DNA from: Bicyclus anynana | Lineage: Eukaryota; Arthropoda; Insecta; Lepidoptera; Nymphalidae | Assembly: GCF_947172395.1 (NCBI RefSeq) | Contig: NC_069087.1 | Location: 10,187,107-10,251,106 of the forward strand | Reading direction: 5' to 3' | DNA: 64,000 bases | Part shown: positions 46,641 to 60,500 of the stretch, in pieces | How positions within the stretch are numbered: position 1 is the stretch's first letter | Layout of the letters: every line of letters starts with the position of its first letter | Notes under the pieces: generated by a model | Database searches by the model: none | Seen by the model: only the letters and a program-made list of their open reading frames with translations | Told to the model about the DNA's origin: nothing | Translations under genes and position numbers: made by a program

Positions 46641-48236
46641 CATTAAATTGTAGAGCTTTAAAATACTTAATGAAAACATTAACAAACATACTATTTGCCC
46701 CTATAATATTCGAAAGTTCTCCTCGATTTCTAACGCACGAAAGCAAACTCTTTCAAACAAAAAAATATTTTCTCAAATCGGTTCAGACGTCTTCGAGTAA
46801 TCGGTGAACATACATAAAAAAGAACAAAGATTCCGCAAGATGCAATATTAGTTATCTGTGTAAAAAAGTCTATGATGTGTGCTGAAGGATGATAGGGACG
46901 CAACAAACCTCATAAAAATCATCGATTTTTAAAAAAGATTAATATTGTAACCGATGTATCGATGTTTTTTGTCATTTATATAAACCTTACTAACGCCTTA
47001 TTTCTGGGATGCAAGTGAAACGTTAAATTGTTTCAACAATGTTTTCAAATTATTTCTTTTTGAAAAGCGTCGCCCGTCCGTTTTGCGGAACCCGTTTAAG
47101 TGCCCTTTTTTACACATCGAATTGATACGTGCTTGCGTTCGGGAATAATATATTATGTGCACGCCTTCGACTTTGGACATTAATAGTAGATTGTTATACA
47201 AGGGGCTAAAAAGACCCATTATATAAGGGCGCTAAATAGAAACCGAGTTTTTAATGGGTTTAGCCCCAGGTGTTACACTCTGCTTTTCACTACGAATGCG
47301 GGAAAATAAAATAGTTTAGTACAATATTCAATGTTTTATTTTAATTGAAAATTAAATGTACAAAGTATACAATTTTGGATATTATGGGAGATGCTTTTAC
47401 CCGGTAACATAATTTCCGACTACTGTGAAGATGAATAATGAGTATGTGAGGTAAACGTGGAAGAAAATAGTTTGAAAACTCCTTTCTTAAGTGAATCCAT
47501 CCGTTGTTATTTTCTCCACTTATTAAATTTTTCGTCTCGACTTTGATGGTAATAGATTCAAAATTTCATCTATCTTCAAATTAGGATCACCATTCTCACT
47601 AGGTGAAGACAATAATAACAATTATTGTTGAAAAATATGTAAGTTTACAATTGTTGAAAAATATGTAAGTTCACAAATTTACAATGAATTTCTGAAAAAA
47701 AATCAAGTGTGTATTATTCACGCCAATTGTTTTTTAAATTCTCGCTTTTTAATTTTATTTTTTTCACAAGAGAAAAAGGCAACGGTATTACACCGTAAAG
47801 GATGTCCCATGTCTTCAAATCTCGCTCTATTCGCAACTCTATAAAAATTAAATATAAAAATAAACGCATTTCACAGACAAGAACGCTGCATTTCATTCCA
47901 ATTTAAACTTTTTTATTTACTTCTCAAAATAATCAGGGCCTTACCTATAATGATTCTATTTTCGAATAAAACCTCCTCCGTTTTATAGTAGGCTAGTACT
48001 TGGCTTGTACTCGTAACAGACAAGAATTAAAAAAACAAAATTACTTTAGCCCCTAGAGGCTGAAATGCTTGTTTAGCCCCGCTTTGCTTTTAAGATGGCA
48101 TAATTTACAAGCTCCTTTGAAACGTCAAGTCTGTCTATTTTTAATTTCAATCTCATTACTGTCGATTTCAAACGATACGGTTGAAAACATCGATGTATCG
48201 TTCGACCCTTGTGTACGTCACACATCGGAACTGAGT
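46641..48236. other. Intergenic sequence upstream of Cpr
   Basis: AT-rich. Holds a 26-bp direct duplication at about 47624-47675 (TTGTTGAAAAATATGTAAGT twice) and a recurrent TTTAGCCCC word at ~47260 and ~48045-48080. A 73-codon minus-strand frame at 46998-47219 has no recognisable family and I do not call it a gene. Confidence 0.4.
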
Positions 48237-48273
48237 GAACTGACATTTAAGTTTTGACGTTTGTGACAGTGAC
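48237..48273 (+). promoter_or_regulatory. Candidate promoter element before Cpr
   Basis: GAACTGACATTTAAGTTTTG followed by ACGTTTGTGACAGTGAC. It includes the exact 13-mer TTGACGTTTGTGA (48254-48266) also present before LYRM9. It lies ~300 bases before the start codon, in a suitable place for a promoter or transcription start. Confidence 0.45.
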
Positions 48274-48570
48274 GGTCGAAGTTTATTTGCATTATAAAAA
48301 ATTACGAAATTCGATTGCGATGCTAATGCTAAACTTCTACCGCGTACGCCTTACACACGCCAGTTTAATTTAAATGGTGTTACTATGATGATGTGTATTG
48401 TAGATTGTAAGGATTTTAAAAGTTAATCTGAGTTTGTGTTAAGTAAATACCGTAGATACCGAAGGTTTACTAGTGCAAGTGGCCTTGTTATTTAGTTTTA
48501 GTTTTTACGTGTACACAACAAGTGGTTTTTGAGTCGTTCGCTGGCAGCCTACAGGACAATCAATTACACA

Positions 48571-51500
48571 ATGTCGGATAATACTCAGGATATACTAAAA
48601 GAAGCAGCGGCCGCTGCCGCCGTTGGTGGCTCACTATTTAGTACTTTCGACATAATAATGCTGGTTATTTTATTTGGTGCAGCTGTGTGGTGGCTTTACA
48701 GTTCAAGAAAAGAAAGCAAAAAAGACGACTTATTGCTCAGTAACTATGCTATCCAGTGAGTATTTTATGATTTTCCTAAGAAATAAATTGTTAACTATAA
48801 TTTCAAACTATGAATACCTCTAATAAGTTGAGTACATTAAATTAACATTTACATGGTTACTTTTTAGAAGTAAGGTATTTGTCTTATGATAATGCATAGA
48901 GTAATTGTAAAATAAATACTATTGTAGTGTAATTCTTAAACAAACAGTAAACCTCATAAACAAATTATCAGGGATTAGTAAGAAATATTTCATTTTAATT
49001 ACCTACATAGTAGCTAATTACCATAATAATATACAGTGTAAACTCCATAAACTCGCTAAAGCATCAACATAACATGGCTTTGATTGGTTTAGTTTGTTTT
49101 CCATACAATGATACACTTTATGTAGTATTACGCCCACTCTCAACAAGTAATAAAAAGTACCTTTTAAGTTTTTAAAGTTAGTGAAATCTGTGCAGCTGTG
49201 TACATGTTTTGTCGCTTTATTAACCTAGCTTGTAGTCTTCTGTCAGCATCATGCAAAAACACACTTTCTAAGAGATTAATTTTTCTGTTTACAAATTGGG
49301 ATTGCACGTGTGGACTGTTAACCATAACTATATGATAAGTAGAAGTCATGGATTTTATCATATTCTTAGTTGCTCACAAACTTTGAAACTGTAAACAAAG
49401 TTGCAGTAAAAGAAAATCACTGTGTATGGATGAAAAGGTTTTACTCAAACATTTTTCTTCTTTCCATTTAATAACAATTCTCTATATTGCCATAAAATGT
49501 ACAGTTTCTTTAGTGTCATAATATATAGTTTACATATCACAATACAATTATGATGATACAATACATATAAAATGAGTTTGAATTGTGCAGCATTGCATGA
49601 CTAAGGGTCCCATATGAGTTTGGAACTAGATACTCAGCATACTTAGACATTGTATCATGTCAGTCTTTAGCAGTGTTTCATTTTGTTTTGTTCGTTATCA
49701 ACTCATATTTAGATCACCGCTGAGCTCGAGTCTCCTCTCAGAATGCTATTACACATTCATTAAAAAAATAAAATTATTATAAAAGAGAGAATTAAGAAAA
49801 TTCTCTGGTATGCAGGTTTCTATTTTTTTTATTCTTTACAAATTACCCCTTGACGGCAATCTCACCTGATGGTAAGTGATGATGCGACACATGATATTTA
49901 ATTTCTTAAAAAATTCACACAATTGAATAGTTTGAAGTGTATGCCCAGACTGGATTCAAACCCGCACAGTCTTCTGGAATCTGAGGCAGAGGTCATTTCC
50001 ACTGGGATATTGCGGATCAATGCTGTGTTTCATAGTAAATATAAATAGTGCTCACAATAGGTAAAATTCAATTGCATATACTCACTATATAAATTTTAAA
50101 TCTTTATGATTTATATAAATTATATATGTCTCAGGCATATAAATTATGGATTACATTTGTGCCACTTGATGTCTCTATAACAGAATATGTAATATAATAC
50201 AACTATCATATATTACTGAAAGCAAAAGTAAAACTGCTATAATTGATTGAAATTGTGATTTAATGAAACTGACCAGTTAAAACAGAAGTGCCTCTAAGAA
50301 TAAGTTGAGGAACATTGTTTAACTTGTTGAATCCTCTTAGCTCAAATGTATTGTTAAACCAAGGTCAAGAATTGAGGAGTTAAACATTCACACACAAATC
50401 CTAAGTCAAACAGACTTCCCAGAATAGATTGACTACAGTAACAGTATGTTTTAATATTCATATTGACTCATACTCACATTAGCATTCTAGTGCAAGTTGA
50501 GATTGTCAGGTTTAATTTTAAACTGTAGTAAAGGTAAAGCAGTCATGTGACAAGGCCGGGAACTTAACACAAGGTTTTTGCCTTACATACAACATGAAAT
50601 AAATATTAAACCAAGTTGGTAATTACATAAATACTTATATTAATAAAAGGGCCTTTAATTATAATAAATTGAATGTTCATTTATTTCACTTACACAAATT
50701 TTTTTGAATTAGGTCAAGTAAAATTATGTTATGTCAGATAATAACTTAACAGCTTTATGTTAAAATCAGTTGAAGGTGAAATGGGAAACAAAAATTTAAA
50801 AAGAAAAATAATTGGTGCTCTATTATTAGTAATGCTGAGTGGTATTACTTTAATTTTTGTCCAACTTATGGCATACTATGGATGGATAGATGGCATGGAT
50901 TAAATCTCTCTTAATTAAATTTGGGTACATTGACTCTTATAGCATAAGAGTCAATGTACCCAAATAATACCACATAATACAAAATACATATTTCCATGTT
51001 TTTCATATACATACTTAACATTTCCATGTTTAAAAAAAAAACACCATTTAATTTCATTTAACTTTATGTACCTTCCTGACTAGCCAACATTTGATTTTAT
51101 TTACCTTTCTGTCTAGTAGGCTGTGCAGCTACAGATTTTGAGGGTAGGGGCTTATTAGATTGGGCATTAAAATATTGGGTTTCAATAAATTCTTAGTAGC
51201 AGCCTCTAGTCTTGTCACTCATAGAGTGCATGTTACCAATCAGCTTGGTAAATAATACCATCAGCCTATCAACCTGCAGGTCTACTAAGCAGCTTCCCAT
51301 CAGGCATGATAATAGTCAAGCAATTAAAGAATAAGATTGCTCCTATAAAAAACCTACTATTAAACAGTTAATTATTTTAATTATTCTTTCATTGAATCTT
51401 AAACAAGGTATAATTCAGGAAAACTACTAATGCAGTGCTGTTAGGTCTATACCTCAGAATCCAGGGCCAGTCAATAAATCTTTATATAAACTTTGGAAAT

Positions 51501-54500
51501 GTGTTTTTAATAGTGTACAGAAAATGTAAAAAAAAAAATTGTGCACTCTCAATTTTTTAAACTTTAGATGTTTTGTTTAATAACAAAGGACAAGCGAGGC
51601 CAGTTTTTTTCTTTAAAGAATAATGAAAATAGTCTTAGCTTAAAATATAGATATCATACAACCATTTCATTGGCATATTGGTACCATAAAATAAGTAAAA
51701 GTCTATAAATTGCTGGTCAAATTTGAAATTTTAGATATACTTATTGATATCCATTTGAACCTATTTAAACTAAAACAATGAAAAGTTTGCATGCATGGCA
51801 ATGGCCATGCAATGCAGATCTTTATCCGCTTACTTTTCATTTTAAGAAAGTACCTAAAATGGTAAGTGAGTTGTAATTAAATTGTAAACGTCATTGTTAA
51901 TCTTCATGATTATTATTGACCTAGAACCAGTTTTGAGATTACTTAATTTTGGTTACATAACTATAACATTATCAACTGTTGCTGTGTACCTATTATTATC
52001 TGTTATTAAAATGTATTATACTGCATATTGCATGTATTTCTAGAGGATAGAATTGTGAGGCCTGACATTTGATCACCCATTTACTGTGTTGATTGTAAAT
52101 GACCCAGGTTCCCAAAGTGCCTACCCACTCAAATCTACCTGTAGCCTTCATATATATAATGATAATATAATTAATTAATTATTAATTCTCTAATGGACGA
52201 TTCATAGTAAACTCATATCTAATCTATACTTATAATAGAACTGTAGCAGGTCCAATTCTGTACATTGAAGATAATTATTGTCGCTCAAATAAAATCAGAA
52301 GGGGGCGAAAAAGGGGTTGAATGTTTGTATCAAAAATCCTTCATTTTCCAAGTTGCATTTGTACAAATTGGTAGGTATAGGTAGGTATACTGTCAAAAAT
52401 TCTAAAAATAATGTACTTAATTCAAGATTTTTCAAAATTAAAATTAAACCCTAAGGAGTTGAAGTTTTTTTTAGTATAAATTGTTCATGTTTTGAGATAT
52501 ATTTTTGTAAAACTATTTATTATAATATAAAACATGCAAAATGTTAATAGAAAGGGGGGAAATAGGTGTTGAAAGTCAATGTTTAAATTCCCCCACAACG
52601 TCTATGAACTCCAGTTCATAGACGTTGCGGGGGAATTTAAACTCTATTTTTGAGAATTTTGAGTTTGAGAATTCACACTCAGCAGGTGAATGGTCCCCTG
52701 GGGTCCCCTGCAACGTCTATGAATTCCACTGTTAGTTACTGGCCTCCGCTGGTAATATTTATATAATGAGTACCTGCTTAAGTCCTAAGTAGGTACCTAA
52801 GAGATTGTTGCTATAAGAACTTGGGTACTATAGCCAAAATTTATATATTCATTTATTTATTCTTTATTGCACCAAACAGAAATATAATTACATACTAAAA
52901 TAGTTACAAAAAAGAAGGCTTAAAGTAGACTATTCCTACTAATTTAAGTAGCATGAGTATGTAAATAAAAATGTAAAATAAAATCTTTATTTAGGTACTC
53001 TTTTATGTCTTAATTTGGGGTATTGTTGGATAGGTATTTAAAAAATATGGTGAAAGAAACACTATTTTTTGGAAACGGTGGTTTTTCGGAATTAATCATA
53101 GATTTTTTTTATAGATCTATGACTATTTCCGAAAATCTCATATACCTTTGACCTTGAGTAGTTTTTTCCAGGTACAGGTTTGATGAGCACTTTTTAAAAT
53201 TCATTCATTCTAATTAGATTTTGAAAGATTATAATTAATTTTTATAGCTTTACGAATTTAATGTAGCCTCAGGAGTCTTATTTGATTGGCTTATATTGCT
53301 TTTTTTTACAAAGTGCTAAATCATAAATGAAATAAAAAATTAAAAGATATTAACTAAATACCTAAAGTAATTGTTCTAAGCTTATTGATCAAATGTCATT
53401 AATTTAGGAACAATTAGATAATTAAAATGATTACTAGCGATTTATAACTTAATTTTTAATGTAACTTAATGTTTGTTGAAAAAAGTTTCACGAGTTTGTA
53501 GTAGCATTCTTGTTTGAAAAAAATATTTTATTCCTTACTTAATTGTGGCATAGTGTTTTGAGATAAAGTTTAAGGTCATCCACCTTGAACTTTATCTGCC
53601 ACCACACACACATACACACACACGCCGTCACACCAGCACAATATTTATATATTATATGTATATACATATATGTGAATATATTTACCTATCTCTGTGTGTG
53701 TAAGTCTGCAAACAAAGCATGTGTCAGAGTAATAAATTGCATCCCCACTGTATGACAATGTTCAAGGTACAGTAATCACTCCACATATTATCATCTTACT
53801 TTGTTCTATTAATGTCATATTTCTTTGCAAAGTTAGCAAGACTTGCATAAAAATCCTTTTGGCTGTCTAATTTGGGATGCCATTATTGTTATTAATGTAT
53901 CATAAATGAAATATGAATACTACCTACATAGGCCACTAGTGTAAACTCAAGCCATTTTCAAAAAAATTACCACATTATCATAAGCTGAAACTAATCAGAC
54001 AAAAATATCTACCAATCTACATGGCATTAAATTGCTTAATCCATCAAGCCCTTGAGCAACTTCCCGCTAATTTTGATTTTGAGTTCAAAGCTCTCAATAT
54101 TTTAAAGAGGTACAGTGTAAGATATAATCTCTGGATCAACTAAACCGATTTTAAAAATTCTGGTATCATTAGAAAGCCACGTTATTTGCGAGTGCCATAG
54201 TCACTATTTTAACCCTATATATCCAAAGGAACGGGAATGACGCGGGAGAAACCTCGGCGGCTAGTCACTTACAACGATGTTTTTGTGCTCTTTTATGTGA
54301 AAAAATATCCAAAATAATAAAAAATAACTTACAACGGTCTGACGAAAGATATTGGAATATTAAAAAAATAGTTTATCAAAATTTTTTGTTAATGAATGAA
54401 CTGACATCGATAAAATTTTTGGGAGTACTCAAGTGGTCCAATATCTATAGAATGTTTTATAAAACCCAAGATTAGTGAAGCCCTTTTAAAGCTCTATTAA

Positions 54501-57500
54501 TTCGTTCAAATTGGTAAAGCTGTTCAAAAGTATGAGAGATTTATATGCACATACACACATTCCCACGCACGCACGCAGCCATAGATAGTTTTAAGTTTCA
54601 ACTAGTAGATAAAAGTAACAACAAAACTGTTCGTTTTGATTTCTTAGCTGTACATTTGGGGTTTAGATTTTTTTAAACTATACAGGAATAATATTTTTTT
54701 ATACAAAATTAAAATCTGTTCTCTGGTTTATATTCAATTGTCATTAAGGAATTATATCTTGCTATTGGTTTAGTTAACTCATGATGACTAATTAATTATC
54801 ATCAATGATACCATTAAAACAATACAATATGTGTAAGTCATTAAGATGAGTTCTTATTATTAACAAATAGGTTGCTCCACATTTGCTCTTTAGTACAAAA
54901 AAAGTTTAAATTAGTCACTTTAATGTTTTATTTTTCATAAAAATCATAATTTAATATTTTTCTATGTGTGTGTACCCTTCCTAACGGCGACATGCCTGAG
55001 TTTCAGCGGCCGGCAGAACCCCATTTTCAGCGCATTATTTAGTTAAATACATATTTGACAAGACTTCTTCTTCTTTTAAAAGTTACGGTTTTTGTTAGGA
55101 AAGTTCCTGTTCTTTTTTAATATTTTGTCAAATTGGAAATATCTTAAATAGTTTTTGACTTATAAGTCAAAGCCAAACCCCTTTTTTTATTTTAGTTAAT
55201 CGTTTATAACTTTTGCAATTTTTGCGAGAGGGCCTTCAATTTTTTCAAAAACTATCTAGATTCAATTCCGAATCGAATGACACCTCACCATTTTTATAGG
55301 AGACGTAGAACTTTTTTTGTACTAAAGAGCACATGTGGATCAAACTAAAAGGACAGTTAGTATATATACATAATGTTTGACAGAATTCAAACATTGAAAT
55401 AAAACATTTTATCTATAAATACTCTAACATAAAAATAAAAAAAAAACAGGTCAAGTGCGTGTAGGGCCACGCACAAGTTGGATTCCGTAGATTAAGGTAG
55501 TGCTTTAATCCTCTTTGTGATGCACAAAAATACCGATAACCATAACCCACACTATGGGATAGACGATAAAAAATTCGTCCTCACTTTGCATGTAAGGAAG
55601 GAACCCAAAAAAAAAATGTTTTTTCTTTTTTCATTTTATACACGAAATTAATATACAAACCCATACATAATTTTATATTTCCAGTTTTAACAAACTCTGA
55701 GTTAACTCATGATGACTAATTAATTATTATTAATGATAACATTAAAACAATATATTATGTGTAAGTCATCATAAATGAGTTCTTATTATTAACAATAAGT
55801 AAGTACTAACATAAAAATGAAAAAATAATTATTAAAACATAAGCCGATTTAAAATATATTATCATATTATATATAAAGGAGGTTAATTATAATTATCCTT
55901 TCTTTATCATTATATTTTTTGGTATAGGTACCATAAGACCAAAAAACTAGAAAAAAACTGATGTAATAGATAGGTAATTTTATATCACTTTCCTGTGGAC
56001 CCTGTTTGACATGAGTGTTCACATTATTAACTGTGGAATTCATAGACTTTGTAGGGGCACCCTTTTTTTATTCTTTACAAGTTAGCCCTTGACTACAATC
56101 TCACCTGATGGTAAGTGATGAAATCTAAGATGGAAGCGGGCTAACTTGTTAGGAGGATGAAAATCTACACTCCGTTTGGTTTCTACACGACATCGTACCG
56201 GAACGCTAAATCGGTGGGGGGTACGTCTTTGTCGATAGGGTGGTAACTAGCCACGGCCGCAGCCTCCCACCAGCCAGACCTGGACCAATTATGAAAACCT
56301 CAATCGGCTCAGCTGGGGATTGAACCCAGGACCTCCGTCTTGTAAATCCACCGCGCATACCACTGCGTCACGGAGCCCGTCAAACCCCCAGGGGATCATC
56401 CACCTACTGAGTGTCAAATTCTCAAACAATTAGAGATTAAATTCCACTTTAAGTATGTAATTAATAATAATTATACGGGGCGATTTGGAGCTTAGATCTA
56501 CCACATTGGTTTATTGTGGTTTGATGAACTTATTGGCTTTGTAAAATACACCATTAGTTGGTATAGAACTTGAATACTTTTTTAATTCCAATGACCACCT
56601 AGCCCTAGATTGCGTTCTCATCAAATGTTAAGTGAAAATGCAGTCTGATGACGTGTTTTACCTGACAAACAACCTTTACGATCCTGATGATAACATAACG
56701 GCTGACAACGTTATGCAACACAAACATATTAAGCTACACAGCGTCTACGCCGACAAAGACGAGATCCCTGTTATCTGACGTCACCCAACGCAAAAGGATC
56801 TGGGATGTAAAACAATCACCTTTACCTAAAGCCATTGTTGTTCAATAACCTCCTTTATCTTTCAGTGAAAGTCTCATTAAAACCGGTTCAGCTGCTCCAA
56901 ATATTTTTCTTCAACTTAAATATTATTATGTATACTCGTTGACGCCTTGCTGTTTCACCCACGTAGTTACCGTTCCCGTGAGAATACGGGGATATAATAT
57001 GACACTCACAAATAACGTGGCTTTCTAGTGGTAATATGTTGGCCGATTCTCAGACCCACCCGGTATGCACGCAAAATTTCATAAAAATCGGCCCAACCGT
57101 TTCGGAGTTTAATAATAGACACCGCGATACGAGAATTAGCTTAAATTAGTTGATTTATGCTAACTCTCTAGTGTCACATTGTACGTATAAGCTGTAGTAG
57201 GTACCTAAGCAGTTTAAAAGACTAAATGTGGGCCTCTTTGATTGTCTGACACAACCACAGTAGTTAGTAAAGTGTAATAGGTAACAATTTAGTGCCGGTG
57301 CACTGCACTAAGGCACTAAATTGGTCTGACTGAAGGTCACCATCAAATTTATGGGCCATGATTCCGCGACTATAGTAGGTATAATAAATTAATAAATAAC
57401 AATTGATAATATTTATCTATACTAATATTTTAAAGAGGTAAAGTTTATGGTGTTGTAGGGGGTACTGTCTAGATCTAATGAACCGATTTTGAATTTTTTT

Positions 57501-60500
57501 TTACCAATAGACATCCACGTTATTTGTGACATAGGCTATATTTTAAAACTGTATTCTCAAGGGAACGGGAACTAAGCGGTGAAACCGCGGGGTGACGGCT
57601 AGTCTTTAATGATTAACTACAACTAGCGGACGTCTGCAAAGTGATATAAACGAAGAATCGTTCTAACTTATGTCTACATTAGTGAAAGAAAGCCTATATG
57701 AATAGGTTTTTCCTTTATTGTCTTTACTACTAAAAGTAGTCCAGCGGACAGCCGCAACTAACCTCCGCGTGAAATTCAGTTTTTCACAAATCCTGCGAGA
57801 ACCATGGATTTTCCGTGATAAAAAGTAGCCTTTATAAGCATTCCAGTGAAAGTTCTATTGAAATCGGTTCTGCCGTTTTAGAGATTAATCTGGACAAACA
57901 GACAGATTATTCTTAATCTGTCTGTAAACACAAAAAACTTTATTCTTAAAGTTTTTTGTGTTTTAGTATCGTGTAAGCACAAGTGAAAACAGTTATTTGA
58001 AATCACAGATAGACACTTCTTTCAAATTTCGAAGTTTGTAAAAATTACTAGTAGCTATTTTTTAACTTCGTAGTGTTCAGTGTTCATAGCTATAATTGGC
58101 TATATTGACTGCTACTTTCGCCTACATTTTAGACAAAATTTTAATAACGAAAAAGATTTTTTTTTAAACATCCTATCTTGGATTTTTTCATGAATCTGGA
58201 AGCGCTGGTCAGGTAGATCGTGCGCCTGAAAAAAGGGATGGGTTTATTTTTCATTTCTTACCTTAGCAGTATGGGTAAGAAATGAAAGATCGTGCAAGAA
58301 CCATTTCAAAAATATACAATATACATAATAATGAATACCACGTCACCAAATATCACGTTTTTATTACCGTTTAAACAAACAATGTCGAAAGCGTACATTT
58401 ATTTGGCTGGGTGGTTCGAATTATCATTTTCTAGCACGAATATATTCAAGTCGGGAATGACATTGCCTCTAAACCTTTATCTGATTTTGAATTTTATAAT
58501 ATCCATAGAATTAAGTCATAATATCGTTTACATATAAAATCTTTGATTAGGTTAAACACTCGCCTTCTGTAGGTCGTAAATAAATGTAATGGTATGGTAT
58601 GGTAATAGTTATATAGTTCTTGTATGGGTTAACTTAAAAATATTACATAACGACTACTCTGTACTGGAATCTTCGGTAGGAAAACTTGTGAGCAAACCAG
58701 TTTTGTTAGGTTGTTAACCCAAGTAATGTTTTATGTATGCACGTAAAATCGATATATAATTTTAGAGTTCCAGCATCCGTCTTAATAACTCTTGTCCACT
58801 GATAACCTTTTTGAGAGACTTACTCGTAACAGAAGTAGGTACGTCGTATTGTTTTTGAAATAAATTATAATATGATAGATGGTATGTAAATGACTAATAA
58901 CAAATATATTATTTTAGAAGATTTTGATAAAATATTTTTTTTTGCAACAGAAACAACGCTATACACTGTAACCGACATTACGAATGCTTTGTAGTCAAAA
59001 GGGAATTTTTGCCCATCCTCAGTCCAGGCCTACCCCAAGCCACCCGGCAATTTACTTATATCTAAAAAAAATTTGATTATTTTACTTTAATAATAAAATC
59101 ATTACTTTTATCAAAAAAAGGTTGCTACAACGTTTTACGACATTTCTAATTCATCTTTAATTTTTTTACAACGGGGACAAGCTAAGAGCGTTGACCAGCC
59201 AGAGTTACAATCTTTTTGTTTGTTCGTTTTGTTGTTTGTTAAGCTTATCGGTAAAAGAACAAAATAATTAAAAAAAAACAGCTTTACAGCTTCAAATGTT
59301 ACTTCACCACTTTGGTACGCCGGCGAAGATTTTGCCTTAGAAGAGTGATACAAAAAGTTCATTTTTCTTCGAGAAACATACTTTTATTAAACCAATTATT
59401 TAACCAAATCCTTATGCATACATCATACAGTTCGCGCGGCGAGAGTTTGGCTTTGACCTTCGGATGGAGGGGATTACTGCGCATGGGTACTGTCACGCAC
59501 ACAATACTTTTCCTTTTTTATGTACCAGGTTGGATATTTGAGTGGGTCAAAATTCATGTATAGTGATAATAATGCTAGAAAATAATACGAAGTAGATAAA
59601 CTTCTTCATTTATTAAAACTATTGATAGTTATTTTACATATTTAAAATGTTTATACAGAGACAGCAATGAAAATTCTAAATAATTGTTTTTAATAAAATT
59701 ATTTATTCCAAGATACATGTAAAAAACTTAAACAAACAAACTCAACAAATAATAACAATCGACAACAATTAACGAAAATAGCAATTCATTTGTGAACGTG
59801 ATTGTACAACAGGAGTGCGCGGTACGTCGTTTCGGTGCGAGAGGCAGGTAACGACTGGAGCGCCAATCAGAGCACCGCGCACCCGCCCCGCACCCCGCTA
59901 ATGCCCGTTGATACCCAATTTCTGATTTCTGCGCAATAACGGTCAAAGCCAAACTCTCGCCGCGCGAACAGTATTATCATTATCATATCCATATAATTAC
60001 ATTTATACGCCGATACCTGGGTTCCCTGTGCTGACGATATTCTGTTCAATTATGATACATAATAATTAAAACGCTCAACGTTTTTTTTGTTGTAAAATAG
60101 CATTTTTACTTTGTAAACGATGCGTTTAGTATATACATCAAAAAATTTTACGAGTTTTTCATAATTTTTATTTAGTACCTACCTACATAGCTCAAATATG
60201 TTATGGCGATTTTAATTTTTCAATTCCGATTTGCACTTGGTTGGTTTTCTACTGAATCAATCTGGTTCGATTAATATTATTTTATCTTTTTTTTTTCCTT
60301 ATACTATAGGTTCAACTGTTAAATTATGAGCAATACTTAAGTAATATTTAAATTTAATTTTTAGGCCAGCAGGATCTATACAAGTTACTGAAAATTCTTT
60401 TATAAAAAAATTACAATCATCGGGAAGGAGTCTTGTAGTATTTTATGGCTCCCAAACAGGGACTGGAGAGGAATTTGCAGGACGTCTAGCCAAAGAGGGG

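Noticed and set aside
46998..47219. 73-codon minus-strand frame with a basic composition
   Set aside because: No recognisable motif, no splice partners found, and nearby words recur at 48.05 kb, suggesting repeat material.
58292..58537. 81-codon plus-strand hydrophobic frame in Cpr intron 1
   Set aside because: The hydrophobicity follows from AT-rich codons; there is no family resemblance and it directly follows a snap-back hairpin.
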